DNA from: Eudorina sp. 2006-703-Eu-15
Taxonomy: Eukaryota; Chlorophyta; Chlorophyceae; Chlamydomonadales; Volvocaceae
Assembly (NCBI GenBank): GCA_003117195.1
Contig: BDSI01000152.1
Coordinates: 193,501 to 257,500, forward strand
Direction: 5' to 3'
DNA: 64,000 bases
Part shown: positions 49,880-59,565 of the stretch, one piece after another
Position numbering within the stretch: the first letter of the stretch is position 1
How the letters are laid out: every line of letters begins with the position of its first letter
Notes under the pieces: model-generated
The model's input: only the letters and a program-made list of their open reading frames with translations
The model's database searches: none
What the model was told of the DNA's origin: nothing
Position numbers and translations under genes: made by a program

Positions 49880-51000
49880 ACGGGGGGACTGTCACCGACC
49901 GCTACCCATCGGGCATGTCACCCAGATGTTGTGACGTTCCGGATATTTAATTGCAAATATGTGTAAAAGAAGTGATAATGATTCTAATGATATCTTTACT
50001 TCGAATTTGGGCTTGTGGGTGCAAAGTTTTGAGTGTCCGTGACAAAGTTCCTGGGGGCTCCGAACCCACCCACCCACCCCTGCCGTACCACGAACTTTGG
50101 AAGCCCATAACTTTCGCCGTAAAACTCCAGACAGAGATATTAAAACATATTTAGAATGCTCTCATTAAGTTCTTTCTTTTTGAATCATGGGGTCTATTTC
50201 CTAAGATCCTACCCCGCCCCTGCACAAACGGTCAAAGTAAAGCTCCGCGGTCTCCATGGACCCAGGCCAACGTCCACCCAACGCCTCTCACGCTCATATT
50301 TGTTTCAACAGGTGCCGCAAATTGAATACTTGGATAAGGAGCAGGTGGCGCGTGCTAAATTGAACTTCCATAGTGTTCTGATGTTTGAACATCAAGACGC
50401 CACCAACATCAAGATTTGCCTTTCTGTCCTGCCAGATGAATACAATTCAACAATATATATTGATTCATTGTTTCAAGATGCAAAGGGATAGCATACCGAG
50501 TGCCAACGAGTTCTCCAGCAGTTCCGATGGCCCAAAGTCCCAGTCTCACCGCGGCTTTTTTGCACCCTGTTTTAGCCTTACATTTGCTATGTAACTATTG
50601 ATAGCGAACTTTAGAGGTCCACGTCTGCTTCGGGTGTGCAACTGAAGGGGTGCATGCTTGCCGACGGACCAAACAACTACAGTTTCAGGGCAAAACAAAA
50701 ATGCTTCAAGCTTGCTTTGTAATCATCTGTCTGACAGACGGATGTGGTAGTGCAGAGGCGTCTAGTGTTGCCGGCGGCGTGTACTGCAGGTTGGTTTCGG
50801 GGCTCCCTACCTGCTTGAGCTTGCTGAATCTATGCACGCTGATCCACCTTCAACATCAACGACACCCTCAACGGCACCCTCTCACTCTCTCACACTCTTG
50901 CGCGGTAAAAGAGTTTCCATTGTAAAGCAAGCGGCCTGTACGGATTGTAGGGGGCCCCACCCTTTTTCCGGCCTCAAGGAAGCCGACCTCTACTTGTTCC

Positions 51001-51221
51001 ATTCAAATTTAAATATGCCATACTCAATATTTAAAGTTCAAAATACAAAGTTAGTTTATAAGCTTTAATATAAAAGCTCAGTATACAAAGTTCAATGTAC
51101 AATATACTTATAAATTCAAAATTAAATATGCAAAGTGCAATATACCAAGTTCAATCTATAATCTTTAATATATAAAGCTCATTATGCACAGCTCACTATT
51201 CAAACTTAATATTCAAACTTA
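51001..51221. repeat. AT-rich satellite (AAAGTTCAATATAC type), block 2
   Basis: Units such as AATATTTAAAGTTCAAAATAC and AAGTTCAATGTACAATATAC, with length and sequence variation. Continues the array seen at 48677-48760. Confidence 0.85.
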
Positions 51222-51837
51222 CAGAAGTGACTATTTCGTCCGGGCAATGTGACAAGATGCTGGACCGCGGCACAAAGGTGAGTGCACATGTGATGGGCTT
51301 CACCACATCAAGCAGCGATTTTTTTGTTTCTGAAGGAACCAGGGCTCGGGACTGGGTGCCTGTACACATGTTGTCTGGAGGCTCCACTATTGCTGCCACT
51401 ACTCCTGAGCAGCTAATGTACCGGGCTTCTGGGTGTCTCCACGGGCCAGCTGGATGACTGATGATGGATGAGAGACTTGTAAACCTCCAGACAGGACAAG
51501 GACTGGAGGGTCCCCACCTGTTCATCACACCCCTGACACCTTGCCAATGGCTGGGGTCGAACCCGGAACTCCCGGGTTTCCTTGTAACCAGCCAAAGTGC
51601 CTCATTGCCACCCGCTGGGGGTGCTGGTAAGTTTGTATCATCCCCGGTAGGACTTAAACCCGGGTCGGGCCAAATGTTGCGCCTAACATTTGGTGCAAGA
51701 ACTTACCGTTCACATACATGTACCGTGCACATACACGTTTCTTTCTTTTCATACACTTACCATGCAGGTACACGTACACGTACATATACTGTGCAACACG
51801 TTTCTTTCTTCAAGCGCGTCTCAAGCCGTACCTTGTT
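51222..51837 (-). repeat. Candidate tRNA-like SINE and adjoining sequence within the satellite
   Basis: On the minus strand 51600-51530 reads GCACTTTGGCTGGTTACAAGG, then CCCGGGAGTTCCGGGTTCGACCCC, where GGTTCGACCCC fits a polymerase III B box. The rest includes a frame at 51227-51457 that I do not recognise and CACGTACACGTACA-type short repeats at 51700-51800. It interrupts the AT-rich satellite and is therefore probably an insertion. Confidence 0.35.
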
Positions 51838-52008
51838 GATAAATACAAAGTTCAATAATAAGTCTCGATATACCAAGTTCAATATACACCGTTCATTATG
51901 AAACATTATATTTTAGAAGTTCAATCATCAAAGTTCAGAATTTCAAGTCCAATATACAAAGTTCAATACAAAGAGTTTAATTTACAAAATAATATAATCA
52001 ATATAATG
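51838..52008. repeat. AT-rich satellite (AAAGTTCAATATAC type), block 3
   Basis: AATACAAAGTTCAATAATAAG, ATACCAAGTTCAATATACACC and similar units, ending at AATATAATG just before the TA of the pogo-type element. Confidence 0.85.
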
Positions 52009-52010
52009 TA

Positions 52011-55000
52011 CCGTAGTGCCTTTAATTTTTGGTGACTCTTGAATTGGGAGGCCCCGGAAAGAACGCTTGAAATTTTGCACTGTTCCAAGCATTTGGTGAC
52101 GAATCCAGGATCAAATTGCAAGTTGGTTACCAATTTTGGTGAAGCCCGCACGGCTTGCCCGTCGTACTGTCTGTTTCGGAATCCCATTGCCGCATGACAC
52201 ACGTGCCGTCCGAGGCCCGAAACCCACACTTAAGCAGAGCAAGTTACCAGCACCGATACTACCATCGGGTAGAACTAATTCGCCGCCGTAAAGTGACTAA
52301 TGATTAGTGTTAGCACGCACCCAGCGCGTCCTCATCTGTTCCAGCACGTCCTCATCTGTTCCGTACACGATCTGTTCCGTTCACGAGCGCTGACCAAACA
52401 CAAATCCACTTAAGTGGCCAGCCTTTTCAGAGGTTCATCCGCGCTGGTGCCCGCCGCTGGCGGCGGGCACCGGCAAGCGCGGCCAGCTGCGTCATCACCA
52501 CCTCCTCCCCCTCCTCGCCCTCCTCCTCCTCCCCATCCTCCGAGGGCATGTCGGTGTCAGCCCCGCTGCCCGACTCGCTCTCCTCGACTGCCAGGACCCG
52601 GCCCCGCCCCCGTCCGCCACGCCCACCCCGTCCGCCACCCCGGCCCCCTCCTATGCCGCGCCCGCCTGCTGGCTGGCGACCCCCGCGCCCGCGCCCACGG
52701 CCACGCCCACGGCCGCGCGGCGCCTGCTGCGCTGCTGTCTCCTCCTCCTCGTCCTCCTCCTCGTCCTCCTCCTCCGCATCTGACCCGCCGCTGATGATGC
52801 TGTCGATATCGGAGTCACCCGTTGGTGCGGCGTCACGCTGCACGCCCTGCTCGAACTGCGTCTGCAACTCCTCTGCCTCGTCCAGCAGCTCATCCAGGAC
52901 GCCGGCCTCCTCGTTCTCGACCACCAGCGGCTCCCGGAAGTCGGGGTCTGGCTCAGGGGTCTCGTCCAGGCCGCGGGCGGCGCCACCCGTCGCCATGCCA
53001 GCCGCCGCCTCAGTGGCTTCCGCCACGCCGGCAGCCGTTTGCGGCGGAACCTCGGGGCCTGCAGCAGCGCCCGCAGTCGTCCCAGTGAGAGCGGTCTCCG
53101 CTTGCGCCTGGCGCGTGCTGACGGCCGGCGGGAAAAGGACGTGCACGCCCTGCAACAGCATGACCATGGCCTGGCGCTGGAGATCGCTCTTGAAGCAGTC
53201 CAGCAACCCGCACTTGCCCCAGCTGTTGATGACGATCTCCTTGTTCGCCTCAAAGTAGCGCCAGGCCTCCCGGAGGAAAGCGGGGATGCGCGGCTTCAGG
53301 CTCGATGTGCTCAGGCTGATGGCCGCGTCCTTGGGGGCAACACCATCCTTGTACTGCTTCTCCAGCTGCCCGACCAGCAGCTTAACGGTTGCGCGCTTGA
53401 TGCAGTCCTTGAAAGGCTTCTGCACGCCGACGTCGCAGGGCTGCAGCTTGGATGTGCAGTTCGCCGGCACGTACTTGAGCACGACGCCAGGCAACTTGGC
53501 CTTCAGGAAGTCCTGCGGACGACCATGAGGGGAAGTGGGGATGACACGGGATCGGATACATCCCAATTTTAGTGACAGAGCGAAACCCCAAAAATTTTTT
53601 CCGGGGGGCTGCGCCCCCCGGACCCCCCAACTGCAAACATATTTACATAAACCTCTCTTCCTTCTTCTTCCCTTTCCTTCCCCCTCCCTTTTTCCCCCTC
53701 CCCTTTCCCCCCCTCTCTTCTTCCCTCTCTCTTTCTCCTTCTCCTCTCTTCCCTTCTCCTCCCTCCCCCTCATCTTCGTTCCTTACCTGGTAATCCTCCA
53801 TGAGGTGAACCCGCCAGCAGTCCAGGAGAAGCAGGAACTTCTGATCCGCTGGCAGGCCCAGCTTCGCCTTCACGTCCTCCACGTACTTCTTCAGCGGCCC
53901 CTCTGCCCACTCCTGCATGGTCTGCTCGTTGGCCCAGTGGTTCTCCGAGAAGGTGAACAAGCACCCCAGGCTCTCCAGGTACTTCCGGAACTTGGCCTTG
54001 GGCAGGCAACGCGGCGACTTGCCCTGTTGCGAGACAACAATTCAGCCTTACTTATAATACGCACATCATCGGTTACCTGCCGACGCAAGGCAAGCTTACC
54101 TGGAAGACAACCTTGAACGGCAACATGCTCCCGTCAGCTGCAATGGCCACCATGACCGTCACCATGCGCTTCTCCTCCACACCGGCACGCTGGATGGACT
54201 TCGCGCCCATGGTGGCCAGGCTATACTTGCCAGCCGTGACGAGGCGCAGACCCGTCTGGTCGGCGTTGATCACCAGCGGGGGTGGGATGTTGTGCAGCTG
54301 GATCAAGTGCGCCACCTGAATCAAGGGCATGGAAAGCGCAGTTGAAACGCCTCTCCTTTGCCACATGCGTTCTTCATCTCAGGCTGCGTGTACGACAGGT
54401 CCTCACCTGGAGTTTGAACAGCTTGGCTTGCTCCTCGAAGTTGTCGGGCAGCTTCTGCGCAGCCGACGTCGCGGCGCGATGCACCAGGCCCATCTGCCTG
54501 CAGACCTTCCGAATCCAGGAACGGCTGCACTGGAACCTGCCACCGTTGCCGGCCAGGTAGCGCGTGTAGCCCTTCTCCTTCAGCTTCGAAATGAGCATGG
54601 GCCGTAGCGTAGTGGAGTTGAGCTGCACAACGGAAACGGCAAACGAGTAAAGACAATAATCATCTCGATGGCTTGGTGGCAACGTTGTGCATCCATCAGA
54701 CAGCTAAAGGCCAAACCCTTATCTTACCCCCACGTCGCCGGAGACCATGTCCCAGATGAACTTCTTCAGCGCCACGTACGCCGACGTGGGCAGCAGTGCC
54801 TTGCGGCCGCGCTTCTTCTGAATCCCACCACCGCCCACCATGCCACCCCTTTTCCACTCCCGGTGCCACCGGTCCACCGACGTCCACGAAAGTGGCTTCG
54901 AGAACAGGTGGCCATACTCGGCGTTGAGGCGGTTCACGGCCGTCGAGATCTGAGAGCAGGGCAATTGAGTCGTTGAGAGCGGCTGTGTGGCAACAATGAT

Positions 55001-55705
55001 CGCACCCAGCGTGTTCGAAATCAAAAACTCACAATGCCCTTGCACTCTTTCGCCGTAAACGTGGCCACGAAGGCCTTGGTTGATTGGTCGAGCTTGGCGT
55101 ATGGGATCCGCTTGCCTGTGCACCGGCTCCTGGCGGGGGCACGCAGTGTTTGCACGGCCGGAGTGTCGCGCAGAGCGGCGAGGCGCAGCAAGGGGTTTGG
55201 AGCAGCCTCGTCCCCTTGGTTGGAAGGCCTTCCTGGCCTTGCATCAGCTTGCGCACGCGCTTCGATCAACGCGTCTGCTTCGGCGTCTGCAGCAGCGTTG
55301 GCGCGCTCGACTGCCGCTGCATGCTCCGTCTCCGCACGTTGCTGCTGCTGCTCTATGACCTCTGCAGCCAACCTAGTAGGAACGAATCCTAAGCGCTGCT
55401 CTTTGGGGGCACCGGCAGGCAACTTTGGCACGAACTGCAACAAATTTGACTGCTTCAATTTGTTCAGCTTTGGACGCTTTTGCACCCCGCCCGATGGATT
55501 CATTGCTTCTCATTTCATGGCAGCGTCACAATACAAATGAGATACAGAGCGAATTTTGCTGTTTCAACCTGGCTTAGCGCGAAAATTTGCCGTGGTCCGT
55601 ACAATTGGGGACGACTCCCTCAAAAAAGTCCAGGGTTATTACGCCTGACACAACATTGGGGACAGTATCCCAATTGCGTGTCACCAAAAATTAAAGGCAC
55701 TACGG
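52011..55705 (-). mobile_element. pogo/Tc1-mariner-type DNA transposon, apparently complete
   Basis: Terminal inverted repeats match for about 26 bases: the left end starts CCGTAGTGCCTTTAATTTTT and continues GGTGAC; the right end is its reverse complement (about 55680-55705). TA lies outside both ends (52009-52010 and 55706-55707), the target-site duplication of the Tc1/mariner/pogo superfamily. The element is 3.7 kb and carries one six-exon transposase gene on the minus strand with an unbroken frame and an intact DDD triad. It sits in the AT-rich satellite. The close match of the two ends and the intact gene suggest recent activity. Confidence 0.9.
52427..55503 (-). CDS. DDE_1-type (pogo-like) transposase, six exons, 815 residues
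   Basis: Exons in order of transcription: 55503-55033, 54949-54728, 54622-54407, 54315-54100, 54023-53787, 53512-52427. All five introns are GT-AG and all joins are in phase 0. The enzyme would cut and join the transposon ends. The catalytic aspartates are visible: VINADQTG (D322), LLLLDCWRVH (D443) and LQPCDVGVQKPF (D481), a D-D-37-D spacing. Between them lie MVTVMVAIAADG and GKSPRCLP, common in this family. The N-terminal third has RWHREWKR and RKVCRQMG segments that may bind DNA. The last 200 residues are unusual: an acidic run (EEEDEEEDEEEE) followed by RGRGRGRGRGG and GGRGGGRGGRGGRG boxes and a second acidic stretch. The family call is firm from the DDE motifs; the RGG tail's role is unknown. 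Confidence 0.9.
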
Positions 55706-55707
55706 TA

Positions 55708-55938
55708 ACCGTTACAAGGTGGACCCGTATCCCGACCAGGTGTTCCAACGGGCCCAGATAGCTCGTAGGTGCCTCGTCTCATCAACCCCTACCAAGGACT
55801 GCGCACCCATCCTCCATCACCCGCGGGGGGGTCATGCAGCCATACCGGCCACTACACCAGGTTACCAGCACGCCAAGATTGCCTCTCGTGGAAACCGCGC
55901 CAGACCCGCCTAATCACATGGCGGTGAGGGGACGGGGA
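55708..55938 (+). repeat. GTTACAAGGTGGACCC repeat family, plus copy
   Basis: Starts ACCGTTACAAGGTGGACCCG, immediately after the TA of the pogo-type element, and runs to about 55915. It aligns for about 110 bases with the minus copy at 41270-41379. The ends of the unit are not defined. It may be a SINE or the end of a larger element. Confidence 0.6.
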
Positions 55939-56355
55939 TCAATATACAAAGCACAATTCAATAAAACATTGTTTAGTATTTAAAGTTCAGTATACATTGG
56001 TGAAAATTCAATGTTAACATTTCAAAGTTCAATATACAAAGGTCATAGTTTAGTTTGCACAGTTCAATACGTATTATTCAATAAACGTGAATCAATATAC
56101 GAAGTTTTATAATCAAAGTTTAACATACAAAGTTCACTATTCAAACCTCAATCTTCAAAGTTCAGTATACAAAGCTAAATATAAAATACAGAAAAATCAA
56201 TATTTAGAAGTCAATATATAAAGTTCAATATACCAAGTTCAATATATAAATTACAATATACAAAGTTTAGTATGCAAAGTTTAAGTATGAAGTTCGAAAA
56301 ACCAATATTTCAATATTTCAATACACAAAGTTTAGTATACCAAGTTTAATATAGT
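55939..56355. repeat. AT-rich satellite (AAAGTTCAATATAC type), block 4
   Basis: About 0.4 kb of units such as CAAAGTTCAATATACAAAGG and ATATACCAAGTTCAATATAT, the longest uninterrupted block. Units vary in length (13-17 bases) and are strongly A-rich on the plus strand. Confidence 0.88.
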
Positions 56356-56723
56356 AGCAGTAGTACCGTTACAGTGTGGATAGGCTTCCGGGTCCTGTCT
56401 AAGTGTTTATGCCGCGGATTTAAATGATGGACACCTTCAACCATCATCACACCGACCCTATGCCATACGAACCGAGGGTCCAAGGCGGTTGATCCTGCCA
56501 ACCAAGGATCCCACCTCATCCATTCACCCGCACATCTGTAGAGACAGAGGGTTCAGCAATCGCCACCAATCTAGCATGCGAATCTCAATCCATCAACTGT
56601 GATCTCAACTCCTCATCTCAGCAGCTAGCCATAATCTCATGCTCCCGAACAATGTCGGGGGTCACCCTGGGACTCGAACACAGGACCTTAAACCGCCTAA
56701 CCGCAGTAGTGTCACCTGACCTG
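56356..56723 (-). repeat. Candidate tRNA-like SINE between satellite blocks
   Basis: On the minus strand 56723-56640 reads GGTGACACTACTGCGGTTAGG, then GGTCCTGTGTTCGAGTCCCAGGG. TGTTCGAGTCC is a good B box, and GCGGTTAGGCGG could serve as an A-box region. The other end carries TACCGTTACAGTGTGG, similar to the GTTACAAGGTGG family. It splits the AT-rich satellite. Confidence 0.4.
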
Positions 56724-56996
56724 AAGTTTAATATGTAAAACTTCAACTTCAACTTTAATTATGAATTTAATATGTAAATTCATAATTCAAAGCTCAGTAT
56801 ACAAAGCGTATTTATTATACAAAGTCAATCAATATTCAAAGTTCAATGTACTATGTATAAAGTTCTATTTAAAAAGTTCTAACGTCAAAGTTCAATACAT
56901 AATTTCAATATGCAAAGTTTCATAATACAGAGTTATAATTTCACTGTTCAATCTTCTAACTTCTGATACAAAGTGCAATATACAAAGGCCAATATA
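56724..56996. repeat. AT-rich satellite (AAAGTTCAATATAC type), block 5
   Basis: Same unit type (AAAGTTCAATGTACTATG, AAAGTTCTATTTAAAAAG). It ends at GGCCAATATAACCT where LINE A begins. Confidence 0.85.
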
Positions 56997-58657
56997 ACCT
57001 CAAAGGCCGGCCGGACCGCGCCGCCTGCAGCCACCCACCCTGCCAACAGCCACAGCAGCAGCCACAGCAGCAGCAGCCGCGGCGATGGCGGCCAGAACCG
57101 TGCATGGACAGCTTGACCCACATCTTTGTGGCCTGCCCGGCGTACAAGGGTGCTCGTGAGTGGCTGGTGGCTCTCTGGGGGGCCATCACCGGGGGGCCCG
57201 GCCCCCCAATGATGAGCGTTGAACTGCTGCTGGGAGACTGGGCCGCCGCCTGGGGCCAGTACCCAACCAGCCCGGGCCTGCAAACCCTCTGGACCGCCCT
57301 TCGGGCCACCTGGCTGTGGGCCGTCTGGTGCCACCACCAAGCTGCTGACACCGAGCCCTGCCCCTCCGAAGCGGTCGTCACCCAGGTGGTCAGCGAGCTC
57401 CAACGGCTCATGTGGGCGCATTTCCGGATGGCAGCGTTGCCCGACGACACCATGGCTGGGTTGCCACTCTCACACATCACCGCCCAGCTGAAGACAGCTC
57501 CGCTGGACGCCTTCGAAGCCTCATGGGCGCATGAAGGTGTCCTGTGCTCTGTCGAGCGTGCCGAAGGGCAGGCGCCCAGGCTGCGGGTCCATCTGTCCCT
57601 GGCCCACCCTGTGCCCGCCCCACAGGCTGCCGCCGCAGTAATGTCAGATTAGTTTCAGCTCGCAGCTACAGCTACAGCATCAGCATCAGCTCAGCCCAGC
57701 TCAGGGGGGTTTGTTGTGTGAGCCGTTTCCGGTTTGTGTAGGGCAGAAGTGAAAGGGGGTTTCAGTTCGGCTTTGTGGGGGGGCCTCGAGGGTGCTGGGG
57801 TCTAGGGGGGCCAGTGTTGTAGGGGGGAGGGCCTCCAGTGTTGGGTTGGCGAGGGAGGGGTGTGCCTGCTTGCTGCGCCCCGCAGGGTACCAGCCCTGGA
57901 CGTTTCCCTTGCTCGTGGCGTGCTCGTGCTCTGCCGGGCGGGCGTCTGTTGGCGTGGCTGGCAGAGCGGCGCCCTGTTGTGCGGCCCTGCGGTGTGCTCA
58001 TGCTTGAGGGCACCCGGGTTCAGCCGTGACGTGCTTGGCGCCTTGGTGTGCTCGTGCCCTGGCCTCCTGTGCCTTGGGCGGCCCCTCGGTGCTTTTGGGT
58101 TCGTGCGCGCCTGGGGGGTCTGTTTCTTGGGGGGTGGGGTTTTGGGTTCCTTCTGTTGGGCGGTCTGGTGTGTCTCCTTCTGTTGGGAGTTCCGGTGTTC
58201 CCTGGGGCTGTTGCAGGTTGTTGCTTCCGTTGTTTGCTTTGTGTCTTCTGTGGCTGCTGCAGTTGGGTGTTGCCCTGCTTCTTTGGGTAGTGTTTGCCTC
58301 GTTGCTGTGTTCTGGTTTTGTAGCTGTTTTTTCTTTTCTTTTTTTTGTTTTTTGTTGTTTGTTGGTGGGTGGGTCGTCTTTGGCCTTCCGTCTCGCCTGG
58401 TGGCCTGGAGTAGGAGGTGCGGCCTTGTTGTGCCGTTTTGCCGCTTTGGGAGCTTTTCTCTCCCTCTGCCGCCCTGTCCCTGTCCCCGTCCTGTCTGTGA
58501 GGTTGGCGTTGCTTGGTTCCCTTTCCTTCTGGTTGGTGCCTCTGGGGCTCGGTTGCGGTGTGGTGGTCTTTGCTTGCCGTCTGGCCTTCTTCCCGGCTTG
58601 CTGCTTGGTCTGCTTCCGTCCCTTTGTCCTTGTAACGTCCCTCTCAGAAAAAAAAAA
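56997..58657 (+). mobile_element. LINE A: 5'-truncated L1-type retrotransposon with poly(A)
   Basis: Starts inside the ORF (CAAAGGCCGGCCGGACC) and reads through a Gln-coding CAG stretch into the C-terminal RT-associated zinc-binding region (CLDSLTHIFVACPAYKGAREW) and on to a stop at 57650-57652. A 1-kb 3' UTR follows, ending GTAACGTCCCTCTCAG plus A10 at 58648-58657. The DSLTHIF.ACP motif is the last part of a zf-RVT-like domain. The copy lacks the endonuclease and RT domains and is dead. The same 3' UTR is shared by all LINE pieces of this window. Confidence 0.9.
57104..57652 (+). pseudogene. C-terminal part of LINE A ORF2
   Basis: 183 codons are open from the first ATG at 57104, and the frame is open further left. 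It begins DSLTHIFVACPAY and ends PQAAAAVMSD. It represents only the region after the reverse transcriptase. Nearly identical to 60499-60990 and, on the minus strand, to 62016-62560. Confidence 0.85.
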
Positions 58658-59565
58658 CCGGACGGGGACAGGGACAGGGCGGCAGAGGGAGAGAAAAGCT
58701 CCCAAAGCGGCAAAACGGCACAACAAGGCCGCACCTCCTACTCCAGGTCACCAGGCGAGACGGAAGGCCAAAGACGACACACCCACCAACAAACAACAAA
58801 AACAAAAAAAGAAAAGAAAAACGGCTACAAAACCAGGACACAGCAACGAGGCAAACACTACCCAAAGAAGCAGGGCAACACCCAACTGCAGCAGCCACAG
58901 AAGACACAAAGCAAACAACGGTCTGCTTCCGTCCCTTTGTCCTTGTAACGTCCCTTTCAGAAAAAAAAAAACAACAACGGAAGCAACAACCTGCAGCAGC
59001 CCAAGGGAACACCGGAACTCCCAACAGAAGGGGACACACCAGACCGCCCAACAGAAGGAACCCAACCCCCCACCCCCCAAAAACAGACCCCCCAGGCTCG
59101 CACGAACCCAAAAGCACCGAGGTGCCGCCCAAGGCACAGGAGGCCAGGGCACGAGCACACCAAGGCACCAAGCACGACACAGCCAACCCTGGGTGCCGCT
59201 CGGAAGGGTCCCGAGCACGAGCACACCGCAGGGCCACACAACAGGGCGCCGCTCTACCAGGCAAGCCAGCAGGTGCCAGCCTGGCCGAGCACGAGCACGC
59301 CACGAGCAAAGGGACACGTCCTGGTCCGTCACCCTGCGGCACCACGGCCAGGTCCCCCACCTCCCCGCCCCATCCCTCCCTCGCCAACCTAGCAAAGGGG
59401 GCCCTCAGTCCCACAACACCTCCTCCCCTAGACCCCGGCACCCCTCTAAACTGAAACTGATAACCCCCTACTCGACGGCCCTACACCAGCCAGAGACTGC
59501 AGACCGACGACCAAGAACCCCCTGAGCTGGGCTGAGCTGATGCTGTTGCTGTGGCTGAAGCTAGT
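58658..59565 (-). mobile_element. LINE B: inverted LINE 3' region, interrupted
   Basis: Reverse complement of the LINE 3' UTR from ...CCCTGTCCCCGTCC back to the end of the ORF region near 59520-59565. Its own last 170 bases and poly(A) are missing. It meets LINE A tail to tail and forms a large inverted repeat with it, arms about 0.8 kb. A tiny plus-strand LINE end is inserted at 58922-58972. Confidence 0.85.
58922..58972 (+). mobile_element. 39-base LINE end insertion with A-tail and target-site duplication
   Basis: TCTGCTTCCGTCCCTTTGTC...CCCTTTCAG (39 bases) plus A10 is the extreme 3' end of the LINE in plus orientation inside the minus-strand LINE B. AACAACGG precedes (58914-58921) and follows (58973-58980) it, and occurs once at the same place in uninterrupted copies (compare 58200-58230 on the other strand). 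Confidence 0.88.

Larger units (their letters stand above)
48956..50222 (-). mobile_element. Non-autonomous hAT-like transposon nested in repeat copy 2
   Basis: The left end CAGGGGGGGGGGGTATA and the right end CCCCGCCCCTG (CAGGGGCGGGG on the other strand) fit hAT-type termini. GCACAAAC flanks it on both sides (48948-48955 and 50222-50229) and occurs once at the empty site in copy 1 (about 2548-2556), giving a 7-8-base target-site duplication as expected for hAT. Near both ends a region with CCACCCACCC and TGCCGTAC is repeated in the same orientation (49022-49060 and 50065-50090). Coding capacity is one 211-codon frame, too short for a full transposase. Confidence 0.75.
48761..50997 (+). repeat. 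Dispersed repeat of unknown class, copy 2, with a nested insertion
   Basis: Same left hairpin (GGGCGGGGCCCC...GGGGCCCCGCCC) and right end (GGGGGCCCC...GGAAGCCGACC) as copy 1 at 2343-3342. The interior matches copy 1 up to GCGCACAAAC at 48955 and resumes at GCACAAACGGTCAAAG at 50222. The 1.27 kb between is a separate hAT-like element. A frame at 50300-50590 (AKLNFHSVLMFEHQDATNIK...) is shared with copy 1 in degraded form. I do not recognise it. The copy sits within the AT-rich satellite. Confidence 0.75.

Noticed and set aside
52548..53258. Plus-strand frame rich in Ser and Pro opposite the transposase
   Set aside because: Antisense shadow of the RGG/acidic tail of the transposase. The minus-strand exon keeps phase with five others.
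57802..59525. Frames of 240-500 codons on both strands across the LINE region
   Set aside because: They run through LINE 3' UTRs and junctions between inverted copies. The true ORF2 ends are at 57652 and 60990. No domain in the UTR frames.
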